Source: Scolanthus callimorphus (taxonomy: Eukaryota; Cnidaria; Anthozoa; Actiniaria; Edwardsiidae). Taken from it: 64,000 nucleotides of DNA. The DNA is taken from NCBI GenBank assembly GCA_033964015.1, contig JAWWUD010000102.1, positions 1 to 64,000 on the forward strand, read 5' to 3'. How positions within the stretch are numbered: position 1 is the stretch's first letter; the number at the start of each line of letters is the position of its first letter. A model generated the notes under the pieces. The model saw only the letters and a list, made by a program, of their open reading frames with translations, ran no database searches and was not told the DNA's origin. Below are positions 1 through 12,600 of the stretch, one piece after another. The position numbers and the translations under genes were made by a program.

Positions 1-522
1 CCGCAATATTTCATTGACCGGCTTGTCGTCGAACCTTGACACGGTGTAACTGATGTCACTCGATGTGTCAAAGGGCGCTATCCGTAGAGATGCGACCGAC
101 TTTCCTAGAATTTCGGTTTTAGGCAAATTATAATTGCCAATATTTTGAATATTATACAAAAATGTTAGAATTTTTATAAAGTTCCTTACAATCGTCGTAC
201 TAGACCCACCTGAAAATTGCTGGTTGAACGTTTTCAGACTTGGAAATTTGAAGGGTGAAGAATTTCTGAGCGATATCTATATTAATAATGGTTCCTTTAC
301 TTTCTTACACTAAAAGCTGAAGTATAATTTAGGATTCTGGTTTGTTAATTACTCATTTCATTGAAACATTTTGTTCAAAACACCGTGACACAGCCCCTTT
401 TAAAACTTCGATTCCATTGGCTGCAATTGGTAGCTTGTTTCATCCCGTAATTCCAGTTCATGTTTAGCCGTTGTGTGATTGATTTATTACTGATGTACTT
501 GTATTATTCACTTTGAATCCAG

Positions 523-632
523 AAAAGCCCCCCCTCCTTCATTTCGTTCGTTTCCACGAGTCCTTTGTGGTCCACATGGATTTCGAGACGTGCTTTGCTG
601 AGCTGGACCTGTTCAAAAAGTCTTACCATAAG
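523..632 (+). CDS. SPG11: Probable SPG11 exon 1 of window
   Basis: The segment follows an AG at 521-522 and ends before GTTAGC. It reads, after two leading bases, as 36 codons including HESFVVHMDFETCFAELDLF and ending KKSYHK, in phase 0. The next candidate exon (1,267) starts in phase 0, so the two join cleanly. I do not recall the human sequence here well enough to confirm homology, so the assignment rests on position, splice sites and phase. Confidence 0.45.
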
Positions 633-3600
633 GTTAGCAAGGATGATGCTACAAAAGTTCAGATCGATAATGAAACTTGTCAAGCGCGGTCTGATTTTGC
701 CCTGGCCTTAGCATTCCTGTTGTTATTGTTTTTTCTAGTCCTCTTGCAACGCTATGTACAGAACTAAATAGAGCAGATTTCGTATGACTGTGAAAAGTAC
801 CGCCACAAAGTTGTTCCGCGCCGCGAACGTGACCGTGCCGCGACTACGCGATTTCATTGGCGATTTCATTGCATCTACCAGCAGCCAGTTCCGTACCGCC
901 ACCGCGACGCGGCACTTTTCACAGTCATACGAAATCTGCTCTAACAAAATAATAATTACTATGGGGTAGGCCAATGTTTCCACTAATATGTGGCTCTTCT
1001 GCAATTCGTGCGGGACCTGCGATTTACCTATTTTCCCGAGAAGACGTAAAGGCCTAACCACCTGCAGATGTTGAACAAGGGCAGCACCTCAATTATTTAG
1101 AAAAGACCCTGAACGTTGGTCTGGCCGAGATTTGAATCCCCAACCTCCCACGAAACAGCCCGGCGCTCTACCCTGAGCTAACTGGTTGACGGGACTACAT
1201 CTCAATGTCGGTCAACAAGTCGTTAGAAAATCCGAAATGTTTATTTTATTTTAATTTCCATTGCAGTTGTTGTCGCTAAAGTCAAGCGGCACTAGTACCG
1301 AGGCCTCTCTCGGCATCGTTAGTGATGTCCTTTTGGGTGGAAGTAAACTAGCGAGGTTACTCAGCAGATGTTACGTCAGAGCGTGACGTCATATGCGCAG
1401 GCGCACTTGTTAAATCTTCTGGCGAAAACCATGTTTGGACGGAACTTCACCTGCTATGGTATGCGTGCCTGACTGCAACGAGAGACTGTTTGCTTGACCG
1501 CAATATAGTCCTGTTGCCGTTTTCTTTTCAATCCTATCATCACAAGTGTTGTCTACGAATTCAAAGTAGTATAGACCCACACCATGCACTGTGGGTGGAA
1601 TAAAAACTTGAATGGTTGATTAACAGCTTATAATTTTCATTCACTGTGGGTGGGCTTGTCATAATTCAAAATTACATATTAAATTACTACAAACGTACCA
1701 ACCACACATGAAATGGAGCACGTTAATTCGCATGTGCCAAGGATAGTGTTCCTCTTCCGCTCTGTTTTGTTTATTCTTTTCTCTCTGTTCATTCTGTTCT
1801 GTTCTGTTCTATTCTCTTTTGTCCTATTGTTCTGTTCTGTTTTTTTTCTGTTCTGTGTTTTGCTTTGTTTCTCTTGTGTCTCTTGGAGATCAAATTGCAA
1901 AGTACCAAAAGATCCCAGCTTTTCTTAGAACGAAATAACCAGCACTTCCATATATAGTTTTGGTTTTATCGTATGAAAGAATGCATTTTGTTTCATTTCA
2001 TTTCTTCATACTGGGCTCTGATGTCCAGCTACTCGTAAGATCTTGTGTGATTGGATAGGCAGAACAAAGCATCCCATTGTTTCCTCGTTCTATTGTATGA
2101 CCCTCTATTGTTTTGCACTGAGAGTATCAATCCAATATAGGCTCAGATCTTACGAGAGCTGTATCATGACCCCTGATGTTTGGTAGATCTTTGTTGCGCT
2201 CCCTCCCTCCTAGCTCTACTGGGCAAGTTTAATAGGCCACTAGGAGATCAGTGTGAGTCATGTGCCGGGGGATGTCTCCCGTGACATTGTTGTCATGGGA
2301 ACCTACCTATTGCTGCTACTAACTGCTTTATAGTACACCAACGCATCCTATTATTGACCTGTCAAAAAAACAGCAGGGTTATGATTTATTTTACAGTTCC
2401 ACGGTATTACGTCCTGCACCAGATTTGCAAGATCACTCGAGAGACCGATGTTGTCGTAAACTTCGCCGCGTTACTGAGGGAAGACAGCAAAGAAGCCGAG
2501 AATGAGCATCACCGAGTACTACAGGCGTTACTCGATCATAATCACTTTACAGAGGCCCGCGAGCACGCTAAGCTGCTAAACATAGCACCGGATCATATAC
2601 ATTAAGTGAGGTATGGCAAACTGTTGTAATTGAGAGACATCACACTAGTGGCGTAGCTACCAATATGATATGGTCTGAATATCAATAAAGGGTGACAAAT
2701 TAAACATAGCTAGAAAAATTTGAACTCGATATATTGTCTTGTAAGCGCGTGATGCGAAATTCAATTTACAGAAAATGTATGGAGTAATGAGTACTTTGAA
2801 CTCCAGTTATTGATGTATAATTTTAAGAACCGCAATTAGTCTTGAAAACATGTAGAAAACAAGTCAGTGATGAAATAATATCCTGCAAACGGTAATAAAC
2901 TAGTTCTGAGGGATTTGTATTATAGTTAAAGGCTTTTCAAAAATGCCTCAGTTACTGGAGGGCAAAAAGCTCATTAGGCCATACATTTTCTGCAAATCAA
3001 ACTTCGTACCGCGCGCTTGTTTTACATGATGTCGAGCTGAGATTTTCTACTAATATTCCATTTGTCACCCTTTATTGATATTCAGAACCGATCCTTTGCA
3101 GCATCGTTGGAATGCCTGATTCTGGTTGATGCTTATGCGAATTAGTCAAACGTAAACAATGGAACTCGCAAAGTGCGCAACTGCGTACTAAAAGTTTCAC
3201 TTTGTTATATTTTTTCTGACCTTTTTCCGATGATCTCCAGCGGCGTAGCCAGGAATTTCTAAAGGGGGGGGGGGGTGCCGGATAGTGAAAACATGATACG
3301 AAAATGCTCAATTTTTCTCCAGCAAATCAGTAAATTATTTATGGGAAAATTTCGAGATTGAAAACTTTGCAGTTTGTCCCTAAGGCCCTTCCCGCAAATG
3401 TCCCAAAGGGGCGAGCAGTAATCAAATGTGGTTGTACAAGGCCCCTGTATAGGGTTTCCAGAGCTCTTTGGTAGGATTGGTTTTAGACGTCGTGTCTGGT
3501 ACGCACGCGCGCCCAAAATGGCGGGAATAAAGGCGGTAACATCAGACAATGAAAAACGTTCCACGGACAGAAACATCGGAAATTAATACTATGCATTATG

Positions 3601-6600
3601 TTGAAGTCTGCAAAATAAAACAACAACAACAACAACAACAAACAACAACAACAAATGTATTAAGAATCAAGAAGAAAATTAGATAAAAATCTTTCGAATT
3701 TTTCAGGTTACGTTTTTTTTTATCTCCTTGCTAGGTTCTGCACGAGAGATCTTGTATTGAGAACTCAGTAATTGTGGGAGATCAACCAGGGTCGGCTTGC
3801 CTTCTGGCACAAGGCTGATCGCTGCTTTGTTAACAACCGGTGTGAGCCGCATGTGGCGGGAACCTTCTTCGAGGTGCGTCCTTTGTTCCAAGTGTTTGGC
3901 AAAATCAGATGTTAGTTATTATACGCCCCGGCCGATAATCCTCTATTGAGGGTGGCTGTAACGGAAAATAAATAATAAAATTCGATCCATTTTGAAATCA
4001 CGTGCGTGTGCTGTAATCTGATTGGGTTGTAGTAGTGAGATTTCTTCCCTAAATCGCACGATTTTTTGTCGAAAGTCGTGCAGTTATGGGAAAAATCACC
4101 TTCAAACATAATTGCTTATTTCGCAAAATTAGATTTACATTGGCTTTGGAAGTGGTAATTGAACCTCCTGCCTTTGGTCCGAAATCATACATTTCCTAAT
4201 TGACATTCGCGCGAAAAATGTTGTTATGGAGTCATAGAGGAAATAATGCGCTAGGCGTTGTATTTCTCTACCTACCTAAATGCACTTAATTTATATCAAC
4301 GTTGTCTTTCTAATGCCAATGTGCAAACTGTAGTTTGGCGCCCTTTTTATATAAACCGATCCACCGTTCGATTTCTGGTGCGCTATACCTATGCCTTGAA
4401 AACTATTCTTACATCGGGGGAGCATGGTTGTTTTTTTATCTATATAAAGTTCACTCGTGTTAGTACAAATATGTTTCGCGCTATTATAGTGAATGCACTT
4501 ATTGAGAGTATTTGTGTCTTCCAGAGCCAAGCGGATGACCCAGAGTTGTCGTACACTGAGAAATCCAGGCTGCTATCCATGGCACTGAACTGGTATTCCA
4601 GAAACCGGTCAAGGAGGAGAGCACAGGGATCCTGTCAGCTGAGAGGAGAGATGAGCTTGAGCGAAAGATTTGGTTGTTTTGTATCAAGGCCGAGATCGAG
4701 AAAAACCAAAGAGGTATGGCAACAGTTTCATAAATTTCGTGGACCAGTATTATTTCTATGATATTTGCGGGTAGCCTCAAACACCTAACCGAATACACCA
4801 CATGAGATGGAGTCCAGGCTTTATTATGTGTTTCTGGCTGCTTTCTTTAAGGTACGGGTTCATGAAAATGAGTGTCCCGGCGAGGCACACGCGAATTTTC
4901 ACACTTTTTGGCATTCTATCTATCTACCAATTCAGCGACCCCTCAGCAGAGGATAGCCCCTTCACTTTAAGGCGTTTCTACCTACAAATATATGGAAATA
5001 TCAAGTGACGTTGAAAATTCGATTTCTTGCACAATCCTGATACCAAAATTGGCATTAAAATGATTGAAAAGGAAAATAAACAATCCCTAAACACGAAGGG
5101 GGAGAAGCGTTTTTTAGAAAAACTAGCCTGCTCGCAGGCGTTGGAGCGTAGTTTTAGGTCGAGAAACGCGAGTTTGCTTTCGCTTGGCCGCCATCTTGGA
5201 TTTGTGACAAAACGTGACAAATCTTACCTCCCGCCCCCCTACCCCCCGATTTGTCACGTTTTGTCACAAATCCAAGATGGCGGCCAAGCGAAAGCAAACT
5301 CGCGTTTCTCGACCTAAAACTACGCTCCAACGCCTGCGAGCAGGCTATAGAAAAAACGGTACTTTTGTTTGAAGCCAAGTAACGATCTATTGAAGTGAAT
5401 GTCACTGTAAATAACTATTTCATATTCTATACCATTCTTTAAGCATTAAAACTAAAATGGTCCTCGTAGCGTGAATTTTGAGACGATACGAAATTTCTCC
5501 TCACTTTCGTGAACACCCACACCCATTATGTTATGTTTTTTTGTCATTAGGCTCGGTTCGCACGCTCTATAAGTCACCTAGAGTTTCTACCTGATTCGTC
5601 GGAGTGGACTTTGGACTTACCCAGGGAACAACGCGGAAGAATTTCATGGAAGCACACTCAGAAGTGAAGTGTGAGCTCTTGCAACCGGAAGTCATGGAGG
5701 GGGTCACTGACATGTCAAATCTGCTGACCACAGACGAGGTGATTGCATGTAGCGAGTAGTGAAATTTTAATGTAAATGTATAGTGACCGACTTTCCATAC
5801 TTGCAGCCCGTAAGCTGAATACGCTGAATCTCCCGGCGCCAATGGCTGCCGAACGGTCGTTCAGGTGTTATCGCCAGGCGTTCCAAAGCGATTCTAAAAA
5901 GTTTTGCAATTGATCATAAATTAAAGCTTTTCCACCTAACCTCCTCAGAAAATATATATATATTATTTACCGGCTCCGTATAGGGAAACATTGTGACCGA
6001 GGCCGAGGTCAACATTTTCCAGGCCGAGGTCACAGTTTTACCCTATACGGACCGACCTAAAGCCGCTAAATAACTTATTTATTTTTTCCAACTCTATAGC
6101 TAGATTTTTTCGATGAAAACAAGCGCGCGCAAATGGTTACCGTGACCTACACTAGGTCAGAGAAGAGGAGGTCTGTCAGTCTTCCCATAATGCATCACTT
6201 TTGAGACATATTATAAATGGACGGATGGCGCGCGCGATCGATTTGACAGTTGAACAAGACGGATTGTGTGAAGCTCACAAATTTAAGCGCTCCGGCCTTT
6301 CTCACAGAAAAAACGACCTTGCTCCTCTGCTACGATTAAGCCAACGGAAATATAAACTTCAGGTTTCCAAGTTTCGCGTGTCTGCAAGTTAGCAGCGTCT
6401 TGGGACATTTTGTTTTCCCGTCGTCGCTTGAAGAAATCGAAAAACAATAGCTTGCAGGATTATCTTCGCCAGCAATTCTGAAATATTTTCTTCCAACACC
6501 GTCAATATTTTGTGGAATTGCCGTATCAAAATCGTAATAATTCGTTTTGTATCCCGATTCTTGATGACTTTCTGGAGGAATCGCAAGAAATAAAGCTTAT

Positions 6601-9600
6601 TTTCGTCGATTAAATCTCAATTCTCCTTAGATTAGCGCGCGCTCTATATTGCGCAATCATAACGGCTTTTCGCACGAGCTCTAGCACTTTTCTGTTTACA
6701 TTTTTCCATATTTTTCGACGAAAAAATCTCTTTCTGACATTAGATATTGCTTAAAATATAGCTAAGAAACCATCCCGGACTTTGTATTGCAGAAATGTAT
6801 CGCGTTTGAATCAATTTTTAGATGTTAAGTTCAGGATCGACCCCGTTCGCGAGTGGTGACGGCGAGCGAGACTTAGGTTTTCAACGTGTTTTTGCAGTGC
6901 TCACGAAGGCCGACCGTTGTTTCGGTTGTCTACTTTCCAGTCCCAAATTCAACAAGAAATCGAGAGGGCAATTCTGATAATGAAATAGATTTAAAATCAA
7001 AGAGATTTGCTTAAGTATAATACTCAATAAAATCAGAGGGCAATTGGTTAGAAATAGTAGATTTTGGTTAATGAAAAATGTAAACAAAGCCATCGCCTGG
7101 ACAAAATGTCTGTGTAGAGATTTGACGGCAAAGTTGCGCCCTTGTTATTTTCCGCCTGCCTGACATTATGAAGTGAAAATTTAGCTAAACCACGAGTTCA
7201 TTTCATAAACTTTTATGTATATTTATCAGTTTGCATATAATAGCGCTCTTAAAGGATATTTATTGAGGGATTTCACATCCTGTTTTCTCGCTTTTTTCCC
7301 GGAACATTGTCCGTTTTGGCGGGTATTTTCAAAAATCACGCGCAGGTGCTCATGGGAAGACTGACAGACCTCCTCTTAGGTCAGAGATAGGAAAATATTG
7401 TCCCCGCACGCGCGCTCTAAGAACCAATCAGAATACAGAATTCGTTACCGTGCCCTCTAGGAAAAAAAATAATGAATTATATCAAATGGATTTGACTAGC
7501 ACGGATTTGACTTGCACTGGATTTGACTTGCACGATGTTCAATTCTATTTTTTGTTTCCCAAAAGTGCGAAAATTCGGGTATTTCTCGCTGAACCTAGGA
7601 ACGTTTTTTTTTTGACAAACAATCGTTTGCGCGCCGCGAGGTGAAGTCAGCTGGTACTGATTGTTCTTTTTGTGGTCAGGAGCTGCAAGCGCTTGAAAGA
7701 GTCATCTGTCAACTATTGGAGAAGTGTCACGTCACCCAATGTCGCTGTCTGGCCGCCCAGTTTGGGCACGGCTGCCAAGACTTGGACATAGTTGTGGTAG
7801 GTGTCTAGTCGACATGATGTTTTTTGTTGTTTTAAATAATGAAATGCGTTTATTTTATTTATTTATTTTTTATTTATTAATTTGCCCGAAGGCTGGGAAA
7901 TCCTCACAGAACGAGGCTCCAATTACGAGGTTCCCTGGTCAGTGTAGTGGCGGGTTAGTAAGTTGTGAGCCCTGCACTGAGGATGGGCAACTTCCGACCT
8001 CCCGTGGTCCTTTAACGCCCCTCTGCTTCTGGTTAATGTAGTATGTGAGAGACGGGACCTACAGTTTAACGTCCTAGAAGACGCGAAGGTCTAACCATTT
8101 GCAGATATTAAAGCAGCACCTTCTCCTCAATTATTTAAAAAGACCCTGAGTGGTGGTCCGGCCCGATAATTTGTGTGTTTATATAGCGCGTTTAATGTCT
8201 GATCTCTAAGATAGGGACTGCAGTTTACAATCATGAGTGGGATGTATATCACATTTGATCAAGCCCAGCGGTTCATTCACATCCCTCATATGATCAGCTT
8301 TGGTGTAATAGTGTATTAAGAGACGGGACATCGGTTTACTGTCTCATCTCATCCTATTTATATAGTAAAGTACTTAGTAAAGTACTAAAGCCATTTCTAC
8401 ACTAATATTCACTCAATCCCATTTGCCCTTTATTTACCTTTTCACTGTCATTCCCCTCATTCCCCCTCATCCCATTTTCGCCTTTTTCACCTCTTTCATT
8501 TAGCCTCTAATTCATCCATTATTCGATTTGCGACTCGTATTCGCCATGCATGCATTCCTTTTCACCTCTTAATCACCCATTATTTCATTTGCGCCTCTTA
8601 ATCACCCACTATCCCATTTCCGCCTCTTGTTCAGTTGTTATCCCCTTTACGCATCTTCTTCATCCATCATCCCATTTTCGCCTCTTATCCACCTCGTATT
8701 GCCTTTATGCCTCTTAATCACCTATTACTCCATTTTTGTCCTACCCAGGCATGTATCCACCTGGCACAGGGTACCCGTTTCGCAGACACTCTAGACGACT
8801 CAGTCCGCACCTTACTATCCCAGAAGCCTCATCGGCGCGTCAGTGTATCCAGCAACACAGGCATCCGGCGAAGTAGTAGCTTCGTCCTAGGGTCCAGTTT
8901 CACGGACACGAATAGCCGTGCCGAAGACTCGATATCGGTGGATTGGGTCCAAGTTGAAGATACAATCACAGCAATGGAGGCACTGATGTATTACTGTCTA
9001 GCAGGGAACGGTGCTGCGCGCGCATAATCACGTGTTATAAGATTTCACAGGTAATGTAGGGGGGGTAATGTTCATCTCCAGTGTAAGAACAGGGGCAAAT
9101 TAGATGGGGCGTGACTCTTCGATACTGTAATGCGTCACATCGAATTGGTTTATCAATCTATTTTTAGATTAGATCCCGCGGGATTCAAATCCCGCGGGGA
9201 ACGGGACCTGTTCTCTCCGACGTCCGCCTGAACAACACCCAAAGATGGCGGCGGTTGTAATCTACAACTTTTTGTATTTTGTTTACAATAGTGTTAGACT
9301 CCTGACATCTGTAACTTGAAACACATACAACAATGACTATGTATCCCTAAAAGAAATAACAGAAAAAGACATTTTCAGGGTTAAAAGCGACTTTTCACTT
9401 GAACAACAACACAGTCCGAAAGCAAACGCGTATGAAGAGCGGGAACTACGAAAAAAAAACGTTTATGCTCAGCCAAGTAGGTGTAGAGAGAAACTATAAA
9501 TCCTGGACTTCCATGCAAGACTCGATCAGTCTTTTGCAGTCTGTCTTTTGTGAAATAAGAAAGACTGTCACAAAAAATGTCACAGAAACGTTTTTTACGT

Positions 9601-12600
9601 GAAGGCTGTCATAGAAAACAAATAATGATTTGCCCGTGAGTTTATGCAGATAGTGAGAATTGAACTAGATGATTCATGGCAATGAGATCCTATTTGACAC
9701 TGTTTGAACTCCAATGGAACCTTACAAGAGTAGGAGAATCTTAGAAACTAGAAAACTCTTCTGATATCATGCTTTAATTTTACTTGTGTTATTTAGTTTA
9801 TGAAGCGAGTCATCTGAATCAAAAATGATTTTAGCGATGAATCCAATGGCAACAACCCACGGAGAATCTCGCAGGGGAGTTTTTCCCGCTTGTTCAGTTC
9901 TCTCAGAAGAGCTTATGAGCTCTGATATTACGGTGTAATTTCTTCTCCATTCAAGTTTGTTGTGATATCCTCTCCTTTCATGTGTTGTCGTGAAGATTTT
10001 CCGCCTGATCGTACTAGCTCACTTTTTTCAAACAGTCAGTTCAGTCTTTCTCGCTGCAAGATTCCTCTATTCCATCCATCTCAATCGCTTTCATGGTCGC
10101 TAAGATCATTTGATTCAGATGACTCGCTGGATTCTAGTCTACATTTAAGTCCAAATCTTTGTTAAAACTAGCGCCAAAGGAGAGTGGATTTCATCTCCCT
10201 TTGCAATCTTTGAAAAGGCGCGAAGGGCAGAGAAAGTGCTGCATTCTCATTGGCTAGTTGTTCCCGGGCGCTCATTGGCTGATTGCTGCGGGATCTTGCG
10301 GGATGCAGTTTCTAAAATAGATTGATAAACCAATTCGATGTGACACGTTGCCATATCTAGTATCACGCCCCATCTAATTTGCCCCTGGTAAGAACCATTC
10401 CTGAGGACACCTTCGTTCTACCAAACAAAGAAAGCTTTGTGACGCAGCTGGTGAGTTGTTACACTGTAGATGAGACTAAAGTAGTAAAAGTTGATGTTTC
10501 CTTCGCTCCTATGGCGGTTTCAGGAGCGACGGAACAGCTGCAATTCCCTCCAATAACATTTATTGACAACAAAAATAAGCAAATAACCTGATAGTTTCCG
10601 AATGATTAGTACTCCAAGTAAGTGCGCTGGTCGCTTAAAGTGCTACTCAAGGCTGAAATTTTAATGACTTATTTGATTGCACATTCCAAATAAGGAAGAA
10701 TGTCGCTTATTTCGCGTTCATAGCTCTTTCGGTTACAGAGATATTCAAGATTTTTACTTATGCAAATTAGCAAAAAATGACGTCACAACAAGACAAGGGC
10801 AAAAGAGGCCAACAATGTTTGATGTATAATTCCAAAAGAGCTATGAACGCGAAATAAACGGCATTCTTCCTTATTTTGAATGTGCAAAAATTAACCATTC
10901 AAATTTCAGCCTTGAGTAGCACTTTAACATCACGTTTTCCAACTACAGTTGTTGTTTTTTGGCCAAAATCTGGTAATTTAGCACCAATTTTTAGCACCAA
11001 TTGAGGCCTAATATTTCAAAAATTCCGTTCGACGTGGAGCATGCTCCCATATCCCATAGCTGAATATGAAGGACCCCCAAAGAAGTCCCCCCCCCCCCTC
11101 CCCTCCAATAAAATTTTGCTCCCGCCGCCCCGAGGCTTATTCTGCGATGATGTTGATAATCTGCAGAGAGGCTATTCTTGTGTTATATCTGTTCTTTCAG
11201 ACGCTTGGGTTGGAATACGAAGCCGTGGTTAGCGACAAACCGTTCAACGTACTCCATTCTCTTCTTGTCTCGGTGTTCGATACTCGCTACAAACTCGCCG
11301 ATAGCTATATCAAGGCTTTTGATCTCAGCTCAGTAGAGGTAAAACCCAGCACAGCTCACATGCCCTCCAATAACTCACCAATATAATTTATCAAGCTGGC
11401 ATATTTTATCCTTTTTGCAGGTTGTTGGCTTTCTTACGGACGTTATTCGGCATTCTCTACGTGTTTACACAGGAGAAGGTACGTTCTGAAAAACCCTTTC
11501 CCTCAGCCCTTGCCTTAAGGTCTCGGTAATGGTAACATTTTAAACATCCATAATCTGACTTTTTTCCTGAAATTTATTTGATAGAGTCCTAAGTTTATTT
11601 CTAGAACCTCAAATGACGCGTTAACTGTTTTCTGAGGCTTCGATAACCCGTTATTTTGTATTGCCCGCCACTCATTTTCTGTAATTTAAACTTTACACGC
11701 CTTTTTGTAGTGCTTAAATTTTAGGTCAAATTTCCACCTTCGCGAAACTCCTGACTTCGCACGATTTAAGATATCGGCGTCAATAAAATGATAACACCTA
11801 AAAACCCGTGCGAGAACATTGTTATTTTTTTACTCGGAAAAGTTTTATGATAAATTTTGCTGCCATGAATTGAAAAAAATGAGACTTTTAACTAAAAAAA
11901 ATACAAGGGTTTGTGTGGACGATCTTAGCCTAACATGATCCAGGTCCCAGGTTCTTGTTCGCGAGTTTTACTGCATTATGCGAATTTTCATTACTCGTGT
12001 GCAAAACATAGAAACTCATAATCAATTATTTCGACAGGGCCGATTTTATCATTCTTTTGTAATTGTTTATCTTACATATCGGTTTTCTGAAATAAAGGGT
12101 AATTTTTTGCCAGAAGAAGAGTATCATTCCAGCAAGAATCATTCATGGCCTCCGTAAAGCTATAACATGAAAACAATCTGTAACTAAGTAATATCTGGAA
12201 TTAGACGTCTGCTTTCTGTGTCCGCATTCTATGTTTTTAGGTATTTTGGCCCTCTAGATTGCTTTGTTTTACAATAAAAATAGATAGAAAGCCTGATAAT
12301 GAAACAGGAAAGTTTCTTACTTCGTCGGTCCTTGTTAAATAATTTTCTATAAATTTTCAGAACTCTCTACGTCAGGTGACGAGCTTATCTTTAATGCCGC
12401 TCCATCTTGTGATGACGTCATTCAAGTGATCCGTCTGTGCTCAGACCAGTCGTTGCTAGGCAGCCGACTGATGGAGACGGCTGTGAATTTGGCTAACGAG
12501 CGCGTATCGGGAGAACCAAGCAACAAAGGTACCATTCGTTAACGTGTCTTTGGAGATCCTTTCTCGAAAGGCAAACCATAGGAACGAGTTATTTTGAGGG

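Noticed and set aside
5027..5405. Frames on both strands with the same 40-residue segment
   Set aside because: The shared segment is a product of the perfect inverted repeat at 5,124-5,347.
9005..9030. Programmed -1 frameshift in SPG11
   Set aside because: No X XXY YYZ slippery heptamer at this or the other two breaks, and three such sites in one gene are implausible.
10379..10591. 70-codon frame as an SPG11 exon
   Set aside because: It overlaps the right end of the hAT-like element, and the flanking exons at 9,050 and 11,201 already join in phase with conserved sequence.
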